Source of the DNA: Guadua angustifolia
Taxonomy: Eukaryota > Streptophyta > Magnoliopsida > Poales > Poaceae
Direction: 5' to 3'
Length of the DNA stretch: 64,000 nucleotides
NCBI GenBank assembly: GCA_036346375.1
Contig: CM070508.1
Location: forward strand, 26,294,852 to 26,358,851
Positions 25,430 through 37,364 of the stretch are shown one piece after another (the stretch's first letter is position 1; every line of letters starts with the position of its first letter). The position numbers were made by a program, and so were the translations under genes. The notes under the pieces are model-generated. The model worked only from the letters and a program-made list of their open reading frames with translations, was not told where the DNA came from and did no database searches.

Positions 25430-26800
25430 TAGCGTTGACGTTAGGGCCTTGACAGGGACAGAGTTAGGATTGACTTGAACCGATGCGATCGCTTTCTTTT
25501 GAGGGCATTTGTTGGCAAAATGCTCAGGTTTGTGCAAATAAATTGGAGTCTAGGGTGAATTTTCTTTCTTGAGCATTCGTTGACCGGAATAATGTCCTTG
25601 CTTTAGACACCTTTCCTTCAATTGGTTCTCTAGGCAAATTGCTCTCGCAATTTCATCGCTCACTCTTGGTGTTACGTACCGGACTGAGGTAACTTCCGAT
25701 ATATCCATGGCTACAGGGATTACTTGTTCTCTCAGTGGACATCGACTAGCATAATGGCCTTTTATGTGACAGTGGTAGCACTCAATGCCACTCTTCTTGT
25801 GATTACTTCCCGATTCGCAACACATCCCCTAGCGAAACGATCTTCCTCACCATACAAGGGACCTACTGTGGGTGATGGCCAATTACTGGTTTCTTTATCA
25901 AGGTCAACAGGTTCAGGAGAGTGCGTACCAAGGTAACATGTGATGTTGCTCATAGGATATTTTCCAATTGGATGACTTCCTTTGCAACTAGAGCAATTGA
26001 TCGCATGCTTGTCAGCGGTATGTCCTATTTTCCACAGCGAATGCACGCATAATTTTCTAAATTGTTTGGTTGACAGCACTTCCTAGAACAATGTCTAGAT
26101 TTCGAACAAGGTGCAGGGGTAGCGTTTCTCTCCATAGTCTCGAGCCAATCCTCGGCTTCTAAAGGCGAAATATTTACTTAAAACGTTGGTGGACGAGTCT
26201 TTATAAATTCTAATAACCTTGAGTCAACACAGGGATTATTATTAACAGTTCGAGATGCTTTGCTGGCATTAACTTGATTAGTCCTATTTTGTATTTGATT
26301 CATCATTGCTTGCATCAACTGGGTCTGATCGGCCAAAAACTCTTTAAAGCTCTACGTATCTATCGGTGGTGACGGTTGAAAAACTAATCCATCCTTGGAG
26401 TTTCTATTGAGTTGGTTTTCACTTTCACTGGCTTTATTGCTATCATTAATCTGAACCGTCTGCTTGATTACTTTACAGGGGTTAGGTGAGAGAGAAAATA
26501 GCATAGGCAAGAAGCAGAGATCCTAATATTGGGGAGATAGGTTTAACCCAATAACTTTAAGCAATCAACATTACTAACTTGGTATGGTTGCTTATATAAG
26601 CCTAAAAGCTTTGCAACACATACTGCACACTCAGCAATCAAGAAGAACCAATTCAACCTAAACACACAAAACTACTGTCTATATGGGTGATACTCCTATC
26701 TTAGAAAACGCTACTCCCACACATGAGTCTCAACTGGCTACTTGAAGCACTGAGTCTTCTAACTCTTGATACACTTCATTGATCCGCTCTTCCACGAGCT
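25430..26800 (-). pseudogene. degenerate gag of gypsy element B, capsid core missing
   Basis: Nucleocapsid-type motifs are readable: WKIGHTADKHAINCSSCKGS (26079 frame) and ECYHCHIKGHYASRCP (25825 frame), the latter a complete C-x2-C-x4-H-x4-C zinc knuckle. The upstream region matches element A, including the direct joining of the WLETMERN block to ATPAPCSKSRHCSR without the capsid domain between them. Stops and shifts break the frame. Confidence 0.7.
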
Positions 26801-27104
26801 TGATGATTCCTTCTGTCATGATCATTATGGTAGCAGCAGGCACTTGATGCCATCTCCTAAAGTGTGGTATATCGTTTTCTACTTAAGATAGCTCATGTAA
26901 GATTTCAGTTCAATTTAGCAGAGGTAAGAGAAAGAAACTTCAGCAAGGGAAAAGAGAGATTTTTTGGTAAGGATAGGGATAGAAGAATGAGATAAGTCAA
27001 GAACACATTATTCTTCTTGGTTAGGCCTTTTACTTTAGAAAATAATTTTGAAGGACCAATAGAGACGTCCAGGCTATCTAGGGTCAAGACCTACAGTCAG
27101 TATG

Positions 27105-27116
27105 GCTCTGATACCA
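27105..27116 (-). other. primer binding site of gypsy element B
   Basis: The - strand reads TGGTATCAGAGC, complementary to the 3' end of initiator Met tRNA, four bases from the LTR tip at 27121. This arrangement is identical to element A. Confidence 0.9.
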
Positions 27117-27120
27117 CCTC

Positions 27121-27898
27121 TGTCGGGACCCGAATATGCAAATCCGGACCCTCTGTGTATACTGCACTAGTCCAGGATCACGCTAGTGCACACAGGCTCA
27201 ACATTAGTGAATATCACAATCATACATAGCGAAAATAAGATAAAAGACATTGTAGATTAAATATTACTAGTTGAATGACCTTATGGTCAACTTACTTAAC
27301 ATTGCCTCTCAAGGCTGAACAACCAAATTGAACTGCAGTGGAAATGAAGACGTAGATAACCCCTCAGTATACCACAGGCTACTGACAAGGCTCGCACCCT
27401 AAACATTCGTCTCTTCGTGGTACACCTTCTTCAGCACTGGTGATGTTGTTGTAGGCAAGGGTGAGTACATAAAGCACTCAACAAGTTGTGCACAGAATGC
27501 AATTCTATCATACCTATATGCAAGGCTTATTCCAAAGGAAGGCTAAGAGGTTCATTTGCAGTAAAGCAGCATTTATAAACAAGTACAGTATATAGATTGA
27601 AAAGACAGTAAAAACAAATAACGGTAATAGATAGATTCAGCATTTCTCAAGTAAACCAAGTTTTCTCATCCTAAGTCCAGATTCAACTTTCCATGGCAAC
27701 CTGCCATCCATCCCAAGTTTTATTTTGCAAAAGTCTAAACCCTTGACTGTAATCCCCGAGCTTTGCTCAATACCGTGAGCACGGCTATCCGAATAGATTG
27801 TACACTCTGCAGAGGTTATGCACTTTACCCACACGACATGATAATCTCTTTTGTGCCTGGCCATTAGCACACTTCCTTTGGTATGCCGGCAGAGAATC
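27121..27898 (-). repeat. truncated 5' LTR of gypsy element B
   Basis: It begins TGTCGGGACCCGAATATGC and matches 18822-19598 closely. It stops after GCAGAGAATC, where the other LTR continues ATGACAAAGCC. The copia LTR starts at the next base. About 2.4 kb of this LTR is missing. Confidence 0.85.
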
Positions 27899-29569
27899 TG
27901 AAGGATCGAGATGGCGAACAGAGGGGGGGTGAATTGTCGCAAATAAATTTTCCCCCAAAATACTCCAACTAAAACCGAGAAAAGATCGCGCAAGGGAAAT
28001 CGTGAAACCCGCAAAAACCGGAACGACTAGACAACTATGTGCATCCCTAGCTTACATGGATATTATCCATAAAATATGTGAGGGATTTTTCAATCACAAT
28101 CCTGGTTGTCAAGTGTCCAAAAGAAAGAGGAATCAATTCAAATACTTCTTTTCTAAAAGAGATCAAGCCAAAACACAAAAGTCTCTTTTAGAAAAGCAAA
28201 AGCAGATATTTCCAGAATCTGTCTTTAATTTGAACAGGAGGTTGGTGGGTTTCTACTGCTCACAAAATTGTGAGAAATTTTCTTCCTATGAGCAGATGAG
28301 TCATGAAGCTCTCCACCAAAATTCAGATCAAAAAGCAAAGTAGAAAAATCATCATAAATCTATGAACACAGACAGTCAGAAACTTCGGGCAGAAAATTTG
28401 GGGCTCGGTTTTCACTTCATAGCACCCAAACGGTGAAACCAGTGGACTCCAAACTTTTTCTAAATATGGGTATAGGAGTCGCGCACAATCTCCAATAAGA
28501 ATCACTCCAGAAGGATTTTTCTAGATTTTTCTAAAAATCAAAGACTAACTGCTGCGCGAAGAACAAGTTCTGGACAGAACTGGAACTTGAAAGAAGAGAT
28601 GATCTCTACTCAATCAAAGAGTGCAAAAGAGATGTAAAACCATATGAACATACTCAAAACATCCAAGATCAGCATTTAGAAGGAGGGGAGGCAAATCCAA
28701 ATTGCATGAATATAGATTGCGGGAAAGTAAATGCGTAATGTAAATGCTGAATTTAAATTGCGTAAAGTAAAGACATAATGTAAATGCGGAATTTAAATTC
28801 ACAATGATGCAAAGAAATTTCTTTGTATTTCTGGTGGGAAGGTTTACAAAGCCTCACTTCATGTGGGCAAAGCTCAAAGGAGCAACTCAAACCTTCAAGG
28901 GGAGGAGGCCACCCCTCCACCCCGATTTATACTACTCTTGGGCCACCTACCACCCTTGGATGAGTCCCTCAACCCTAGGACACTCATCTAAGGGCTAGGA
29001 TTGACCCACTCATACAGCCATGCAAGGGCTAACCCAAAACCCACACACATACCGGGTTTTCTTGCACGGTTTTCAAAGCACACTACCTAGACCCGCTAAC
29101 CTATCAACTAGACCGCAATCCGACGGCCCTCATTGATCCACGCGGCATCTAGCTAGCATCATCTCCTTTCCTTATCTTCTTGGCTTGCCCGGACTCCGTC
29201 TCCGGTCATCTTCCGGCGATCTCCCGACCGTCTGGACCTCCGACGCTCCTCGCCTAGTCCCGGTCATCCTCCGCCTCACCATGACCTAGCACCGTCGCCC
29301 TGCAACCATCAAAGACAAGGAAAAACCTTTCACATAGCAATGCCCACAAATATATTCAATGATTATCCCAAAATCATTAATCATTCATAATTACTCTCAA
29401 TGGTCCGATGCTACCGCCCCACGCGGGTAGCACTAGGAAAAGCAACCAACACTCAAATTGCTTCATACCGAAAATCCAATTCAAATCAAACTCAATTTCA
29501 TATCAAACCAACCTCAACTCTTGTCAATTACTCATCACACACAAGGATAGACCTCCACATGGTCTTTCA
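27899..29569 (-). repeat. 3' LTR of copia element
   Basis: As + strand it runs TGAAGGATCGAG to GGTCTTTCA, so in the element direction it starts TGAAAGACC and ends CCTTCA. It is bordered by the complement of a polypurine tract (ATCTCCCCCTTG, 29570-29581). A TATA-like box is at 28924-28931. Confidence 0.85.
28924..28931 (-). promoter_or_regulatory. TATA-like box in copia 3' LTR
   Basis: The - strand reads TATAAATC. The equivalent site in the 5' LTR (38384-38392) reads TATAAATAG, so this copy has mutated. Confidence 0.45.
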
Positions 29570-31419
29570 ATCTCCCCCTTGATGAGTATATTGATAAACA
29601 CCCGAAAAGGCATAAATTTGAGTTTGAAGGAGAAGAAGAAAGCAATTTGAATGCAAAGCCAAACTCGGTCCAGAGAGAAGGAAATAATATCATGACCAAA
29701 TTGGCTAGAAAGATTTTTAGAGCAATATAAAAGAAAGAGCAAGTTTTCCACAAAAGCTCTAAAATATCCAATAAAACTCACAAGGAACACTCGAATATGC
29801 TTATGATCATAAAGGTTTGCAATTGTCACAAAGATCATAAGAACCAATGTGGATTAGAAATTTTCCTTTGAAGATGCCTTTTCTACATGTTCTCCCCCTT
29901 TTGGCAATATAGGCATCAAGAAGACATTTTCTTTTCTCCCCCTTTTTTTTGTTGTTTTTATGCAAGTAATGCAGTCTAAGGAGCTTTGAAGATTATCCAT
30001 GTGATCAACAAGACAAGTTATGACACCAAGCTACGTTATGGCAAAAATAGACAAAGCTAAGGCATGTCCAAGTGCAAATAAAACAGTTTGCTAGCAAGAT
30101 TTAATTAAAACCATGTCATTTTTAGCAAGATCAAACATGAGCAAAACTTGTCATGAGTTTCAAAACTTAGAAGCAAAGCCATTCAGAGGATCAAATGGAA
30201 AATCTAGAGTTCAACCTACTCAACACTTTGGAGAATCTAGAAGTGCACACAAGGTCCTTGAGCTTTTTTTTTGTTTCTTGTATGCAAATTTTTCTTTGAA
30301 TCTTTTGAAAGACATAGCGGGGTGCAAATGTTTGACATTATTTGCATTCTTTACCCACGTATGTTTTTGCATTGTTTAAAGCAATTGACTCAAGCCATAA
30401 TCGATCATCTCAAGAGGGACTCTTAAGAGAATGATCTTGGTCATACACAACCCATTCCAAGTTCATCTCAAGTACAATGAGAAGCCATCTTGTGAATGTG
30501 AGGTGTTGAGTCGATCTTGCACAAAAAGAGTCAATTTTGCTTCACTTTTCATTTTAGTATTTTCATTGTTAAGCTAGTGAAGGACTCAAGTATGGATCAA
30601 ACAAGATTCATCCAAGTTGCTATAGGGACTCTAGAGAATTCGAATTTCACAAATCATGGCAAATACAACTAGAGAAGAAACTTAGCAAGTAAGCGCAACA
30701 TGTTTTATCAAGTTTTTGTTTTAACGCTCATTTTTCAATTTTTGTAAGCTTAGCAAGATAAATGAACTTGGACATATCTAAGCAAGTAATTTTCTTCATA
30801 ATATAGCATGGTGTATAAAATGAAACATGGATCATTTGCATAATAGACAAAGCTCATAAAATGAAAAATCAAGTCTATATGCAATGCATGAGACAGATTC
30901 TTAAACTCCCCCTCAACATGTGATTCCATTTTAAGCACAAATCTGGTTCAAATTGAGTTATTAGCAAGATTAAGCTCAAGAACGTCGAAAAGAACTCAAT
31001 TAAAGCGAAACACGAGAATGGAGGGAAGAAATCAAGAAATCATGAATGGGTAGCTATAGAGCATAGAAAAGATGGTAGAGAACACTACTGCTCAAACTCG
31101 CTCTCATCTTCCCCAATGATCGACAAAGGAAAGCTAGCTCTCAAACTCCGGCCAGAGCAAACACAGACCCTGTCTACCCAAGGGGCCCAACACCTGCTAG
31201 ACCTACAAGACTGTGAGTGAGCTCAACCGAGAAGAAGAAGAGAATAGCATCCTAAAGCATAAGATGAGAGGTCCATGCCGAGGCATGCCAGAAGTCTAGG
31301 TGAAGTGAACTCAGAACTCTAGAAAATAAAACCCATAGCACCCAGAACAAGACAAAAGAAGGGAAAAACTGGAAGAAAATATATACATATAATACATAAA
31401 GTACAAACCAGCTCCCCCT
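29570..31419 (-). repeat. 3' non-coding region of copia element with multiple polypurine tracts
   Basis: No gene is readable here. On the - strand, G-rich purine tracts of the form AAGGGGGAGA or AGGGGGAG recur at about 29571-29581, 29891-29901, 29936-29950, 30905-30913 and 31411-31420. Repeated polypurine tracts upstream of the 3' LTR are a known hallmark of Sireviruses. The tract at 29570 borders the LTR and is the probable primer for plus-strand synthesis. Confidence 0.6.
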
Positions 31420-34400
31420 CACAATAAGCCGTAAGGGCACACAACTCCAAGCTCACTCCTCAAGGCAACAAACCTAGAGCTATCCAAAGGCTTGGTAAAG
31501 ATATCGGCCAACTGGTGGTCACTCTCCAAACTGAAGCACTATGTCTCCTTTCTCCACATGGTCTCTAAGGAAGTGATATCTAATATCAATGTGCTTGGTC
31601 CGGAGTCTTTATCTTGGGTTCTTGGCAATGCAAATAGCAGAAGTGTTATCACAGAAAAGTGGAACACTCTCTATCTCTAACCCAAAGTCCCACAAGGTCG
31701 ATCTCATCCAGAGCACAGCTCTGACAATCGGCTGCAAACAACATACTCGGCCTCGCGGTGGATCATGCGACTCCGGACTGCTTCTTAGACGACCAAGAAA
31801 CAAGAGAAGTGCCAATGAATTGGCAAGTGCGAAGTGCTCTTCCTATCTATCCTCTGATAAGCAAAGTCGGCATCGGAAAAGGCTCTAAGGGATAGACAAG
31901 AGGAAGAAGAGTACAGATACCATAATCGATAGTAGCTCGAAGGTACCTAAAGATCGCTTCACCCTTTGGCGATGAGAGACACGAGGAGAAGCAAAACGAG
32001 CGCACATACACACAAACAAAGTGTATGTCCGGCATGAGGCGATAAGATACAAGAGGAGCCAATCATGCTCGGAACTCCTTTGATCAGTGAGGCTCACCAT
32101 CCTCATCGGGCTCGAGGACGGTGGTGGCCATAGGAGTCATCACGGGCTTCCCATCGGACATATCAAACCGTTTCAGGAGGTCCCGAGTGTACTTACCTTG
32201 GTGTAGGAAAGTACCCTCTCGAATCTGCTTGATTTGGAAGCCAAGAAAATAGCTCAACTCACCCATCATACTCATCTCAAATTCTGTGCTCATCACTTGA
32301 AAAATGAGACACAAGAGACCGAGATGAGCCACCAAATAATATCGTCCACATAAATCGGGCGAGAAGGAAATGAGAATCTGGTGTCGATGAATAGAGTTTT
32401 GTCTACTATACCCATTTTGAAACCATGGTGAGAAGATAGGACTTAAGCCTCTCATACCAAGCTCTAGGGGCACGCTTAAGTCCATACAAGGCTTTGGAAA
32501 GCTTGTAGACATGGTTGGGTATTTGGGGTTCTCAAATCACGGAGGTTGCTTGACATACACCTCTTCCTCAATGAAGCCATTGAGAAATGCACTCTTGACA
32601 TCCATTTGATAGAGCTTGAAGCCCGGGATGCGAGAAAATGCAAGCGAGATTCTAATAGCCTCTAGTCTAGCTCTGAGGGCAAAGGTCTCCTCAAAGTCAA
32701 GACCCTCAACTTTGAGTGAAACCCTGTGCAACTAGCCTAGCCTTGTTATGACGACAACCCCATCCTCACTCTGCTTGTTTTTGAACACCCACTTGGTCCC
32801 AATGACATTATGACCAGATGGGGGCTCTACAAGCTGCCAAACTTTGTTCCTCTCAAAGTTTTCCAGTTCCTCATGCATAGCATTAATCCATGATTCATCG
32901 GATAATGCATGAGTAACATCCTTTGGCTCAAAAGAGGCAACAAAGGCAGAGTGAAGGCAGAAAGAAGATAAGCCTGATTTTGAGCGTGTCACCCGCTCAA
33001 ACAGATCACCAATGATCTGCTCAGGTGGATGAGAACGTTGAATGTGGCGAGGAGGACCAGAAGCAGAAGTGGCCTCTACCTCTTGTGGAGAAGAGGTAGG
33101 AACAGAGCCACTCGCTGAAGGAGAGTCTGAAGGCAATGGCTGATCTTCCTGAGGTGCAGAAATGGAAACAGGAGGCACCTCAGGTGAAGAGGAGACTGGA
33201 TCAGGTGGAACACCATCATCTCCATCATCCTCATCCTCTACAAAGATGGTCTCGAAGGGATAAGAAGAGCCTGAAATATCAGGTCTAGCACCTGGGCTAG
33301 CCTCATCAAAGGTCACGTCACAGGTCTCTATGATCCTATTCGCATCACAACTCCAGACCCTATAGCACGAGAAGAAGTCGAGTAACCCGAAAAATACCAT
33401 CGGAAGAACGAGACTCAAACTTGTCTAGGTTACGGACTTCAAGATAAAACACTTGCAACCAAAAGCGAAAATGAGAAACACGGGCTTTCGCCCATACCTC
33501 AACTCATAAGAAGTGCGATGCAAATGTGCTCTCAAGAAAAGCGATTGGAAACATGACAAGCGTAGCTATAGCCTCATTAAAACTTCCTAGAGTCTTGTAC
33601 TCATCTAGCATCGTCACAGCCATCTCAACCAGGTCCTGTTCTTCCTTTCCACTCGCCATTTCTTTGAGGGGCGAGGGAGAAGAGAAGCGATGCTCCAAAC
33701 CGGACTCCACACGAAACTCTCAAAGTAGGAGTTCTTGAACTCGTGCCATTATCATCTGCGTATAGCTCGTAATGCACACGGGAGCTCAATAGACAACCTA
33801 CTAACAAGTCCCCTGAAGTGAGAAAAGTCTCATCCTTGAGGCCATGAAAAATACCCAAGAATACCTCGAAAAATCATCAACAATGACAAGGACATACCAC
33901 TTCCCTCCTGTTGTTGCACTCTATTTGGACCAACGGTGTCCATGTGTAAAAGCTGTCTGGTGCATCGATCATCACTACGGATTGGAGGATGAGAAGCGAT
34001 AACCATCTTGCCATGTCGGCGAGGAGAGCAAACTAAGTCTTTGACCATCTTGAGTTTGGGCAAACCACGAATAAGATCGCATGTCGCTAACTCTGGTCAA
34101 ATGATCAAAACCAATGTGACCAAGTCTCCTATGCGAAGGAGAGATCACGGGACTCGAAGCAATCAAACACCGAAGAGAGTCTCCGGAAGAAAGCAGAAAA
34201 ATCAGCACGAAAGACTCTCCCAAATCTAGAAATCCAAAACTAACTCTCGATGAATCGAGGATTCTACAAGCATTACTCTTGAAGCTTACCTCGAAAGAGT
34301 CATCGATAAGTTGTGAAAGCGAAGCGATTGTATTGCGGTTTACTTACTAAGGCAACATCTTTAAGAATAAAACTTTCATTAATGCAGATGGTACCTTTTG

Positions 34401-35249
34401 CAATGACCCTACGAAGCGCATCCCCAAAGGTGATCAACTCATCACAGGGGCTCGGACTAGGAAGAGAACCAACGAGAATCTCCGGTCATATGGCGAGAAC
34501 AACCGAGTCAACAATCCAAACATCTCCTTCCCCATCCGAGCGAACTGATCAAGTCGGAAGAAGACTCGATCTTGGGATAAAGTGAAGACTTGGGAACCCA
34601 ATACTGAATTACACGACGCCTCAAAGTACCAGCCACAAAAGAAGAAGACTGGACTCTAGTGTCTCTCTAACGCTCAACTCTAACAAGATCAGAAGAAGCA
34701 GCTGTAGTGGAAGATCTAAGAGCTGTCACATCCTTTGGTTTGCCCGCCGTGGTGCAAAGGTGGACCATCCCAATGAGGTTGCCTAAATCTCCTACCGAAA
34801 ACACCTCACGCCGCTGATATCTACCTCGATGGGAAAAACGAGGAATATCAAGAGGACGGCGGAAAGACTGACCACGAGCAACTCCAGAACTAAAACTCGA
34901 CTGAACAGCATGAAAACCGAGTCCTGGATGCTGCCCAAAAACAGGCGACTCTCTAACCTGTCTAGAAGCAGTGCGTGCCTTAGGAGCACTCAGTGCAGGG
35001 ATGACCACGAATACCCTAAGTGCAGCAACACGCTCACGCCTGGTGATCTTGGCGCGTCTAAAACAGAAATCTACTAGGTGACCATCCTTCTTACAGAAGG
35101 TGCATGTGTACTTTGCCTTGTTAGAGGCAGAAGCAACAGGAGAAGCATCCTTCTGGTCAGAAGTCCCATGGACCACACCAGCAGACCTAAACACAGTGGT
35201 GCTCACCGTGGGAGCAACCACAATCTCACCACTCTTGGAAGCACGTACA
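31420..35249 (-). pseudogene. broken pol of Sirevirus-type copia element
   Basis: The - strand gives a second knuckle CTFCKKDGHLVDFCF (35221 frame), the gag-pre-integrase block RRLGHIGFDHLTRV, the integrase start LLHMDTVGPNRVQ, and a linker with DALSDESWINAMHEELENFE and WQLVEPPSG. Next come reverse transcriptase pieces (FEETFALRARLEAIRISLAF, KLYQMDVKSAFLNGFIEEEV, then LSYFLGFQIKQ), and RNase H (PLFCDNTSAICIAKNPR). The YVDD region near 32300 is decayed. Integrase before reverse transcriptase is the copia order. Multiple frameshifts and stops show it is dead. Confidence 0.8.
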
Positions 35250-37311
35250 ACTGAAGGCGGATCGCGTGCGTGCTCAAGTAATCAAATCCTAGACCTTGAT
35301 TGAATCTGCTAACCTTGGGTGGTCTAGAATGAGATTGAGCTTCTTCTTGCCTCCAACAAATTTCTCAAGAGTGCTCATGAGATACTCACACTCCCTAAGA
35401 GAGAGGCACAAGAAGAGCAAGGGAAGGAGTAGAAGAAGAGCCGAAGAAGAGGATTGAACAACGCGTGCATATTGTTCCCTATACACAGTGCCTCAAATTT
35501 GAGAGACTCACAGGGAAGCACAAGAAGCATTTCTAATTCTACCAACACAGGCCTTTATCTTCTTCCTAAGCTCTGCGTGGACCTTATCCACGTCATCCTT
35601 AACCCCAATACACGAAAGCAATCATTATCGACTTAACTAGTAAGTCCTTAGCAAGTTCTTGCACACTTGGCATTCAAAGCTTCATTATCAATTTTAGTTG
35701 CTTACACCCTCACATGATTTGTTGGGTCCTTAGAAGCATGCAATTCAAGTTCATCATTTCTAGCGTAAAGCTTCCTAAGGTGACAACCCATGGCATCAAT
35801 TTCAGACAAGTAGCTTAGGGCAATTTTCACAAGATGCGATTGTGTGAGTATGAAGAAAACTAGCATCAATAGGAATAGGATCAATAGAACATGTGCTAGC
35901 ATCCTTCGACCTAAGAGCCTCAAGATCGAAACCACACTATCATGCGGGGTCCTTAGGTTCTCCAACTCCTCAAGCAAAGCATCACAGAGAGTACAACTAT
36001 CGAGTCTCGGGAGGAACATGATTTAAGTGAAGCTAACTCCGAGACAATCTATCTACCTCCTTCTCTAACTTTCGAACACCTCGACCTAGCCTTAGCATGA
36101 AACTTGCCTAATTCTGAAGGCATCATTTAACTCGTCGTAGGTGGGTACCTCATCTGTGTCATTTGTGCACTGTTCGGAGTCGCTCACTTCAATGGCGCTG
36201 CCATGAAGCACATCTTAGGAGAAGTCGTCGCCGCCTTTCTTCTCTTGCGGATCATCCTCGCCTTTGTTGCTCCATGTCTCCGTGTCGGAGAGGTTGATGT
36301 CGTCGAGGCGGCGAGGACGCAGTGGAAAAGCTTCTTGTTTTGGAGAAGTTGCGGTACTTCTTCTCGTGGCGGTTCCTGACTGGAGGCTTCTTGTTGCGGT
36401 TCTTGTCGGTGTAGTCGTTCTTGCCCAAACCGCCGGCGTAGTTCTTGCCCTTCTCGGCTTAGGGCGGTTAAGCTCGAATGTGGTTGGGGCCACCACACTC
36501 GAAGCGGTGATCATGCCACCTCTCTTCCTCTCTCTCACTCTCTTGTAAATATTGGAAAATTTTGAGCGACAAGAGCAAGCTCATTTTACGGAAATTGTTC
36601 GAAATTTCATCGCTACTTCGCAAAAAAGCGGAGAGAAAAACCGAAGCAAAGTCAAGAGAAAATCGAGAAGAGGACCCAATGGGATCGGTGACCAAAGCCA
36701 TCGGTGAGATTTCGTCTTCCGAGAGACGACATCAATCTCATGAGTCTTGAGGCGGAATAAAGCCCGTCAAGAGTCGAGTCGACAGATCGATGGTGTCCTT
36801 GATGGTGGTCACCTTCATCTCCCAAACCCGAAGGTCGAGTGCGGTCAAGAAATGCGAGCATTGTCCGAGTCGAGTATATACAACCGATCGCTTTCGGAGG
36901 TCGCTCAAAATCTTGGTAAACCGACCAAAGCACTCATCGAGACTCTCACCGGTAGCGTTGTTCAAATTTTTGTACTCGCTTGGCTGATCTGCCTCACGGT
37001 CTTGATTTGAGTAGTGCCCTCATGGTAAGCATCGAGGTTACCCAAATCTCGTGGGCGGAGCGAAGGTGAAAATCGATCATACTCATCTTGGTGAGTCCTG
37101 TATGAGAATGTTCCTCGCCTTAGCATTTGCCTCAACGTCGACCATATTGCGGCCGTGGCGTTCTCATCGCGAGGAACCTCATATGGGAGCTTCACCTTCG
37201 CCATATCGAGGAAGCCACAGGCGATGATGTATGACTCCATCAAGGATTTCAAAAGGAAAATCAACACCGAGAAAAAATTGGAGGCTTGGTGGAATATTTG
37301 TCCGTCGCCAT
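35250..37311 (-). pseudogene. broken gag of Sirevirus-type copia element
   Basis: The ATG at 37311 begins MATDKYSTKPP. The readable core is SLDECFGRFTKILSDLRKR and LTALDLRVWEMKVTTIKDTI, typical of Sirevirus capsid. A zinc knuckle FECGGPNHIRA lies near 36490. The C-terminal part (about 36019-35702) is a Leu/Glu-rich helical region (LLEELENLRTPHDSV, LRKLYARNDELELHA) that probably formed a coiled coil, as Sirevirus Gag does. Frames change several times. Confidence 0.75.
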
Positions 37312-37350
37312 GGCTCTTGAGACCGGTCAAGATCTATGGAAGAGCAAAAC

Positions 37351-37362
37351 CGCTCGATACCA
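37351..37362 (-). other. primer binding site of copia element
   Basis: The - strand reads TGGTATCGAGCG, a variant of the Met-tRNA-type primer site, two bases from the LTR tip. Confidence 0.75.
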
Positions 37363-37364
37363 AT

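Larger units (their letters stand above)
18822..27898 (-). mobile_element. chromovirus-type gypsy element B inserted in the CACTA transposase
   Basis: This is a minus-strand element with left (3') LTR 18822-22002, polypurine tract complement at 22003-22018, pol and gag remnants, a Met-tRNA primer site at 27105-27116 and a right (5') LTR from 27121 that is cut at 27898. It interrupts the CACTA transposase after GCGTC (18817-18821), the expected target duplication. The second copy is missing because the right LTR is truncated where the copia element begins. The first 770 bp of the two LTRs are nearly identical, so the insertion is young. Genes are nevertheless broken and gag lacks its core, as in element A. 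Confidence 0.8.
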
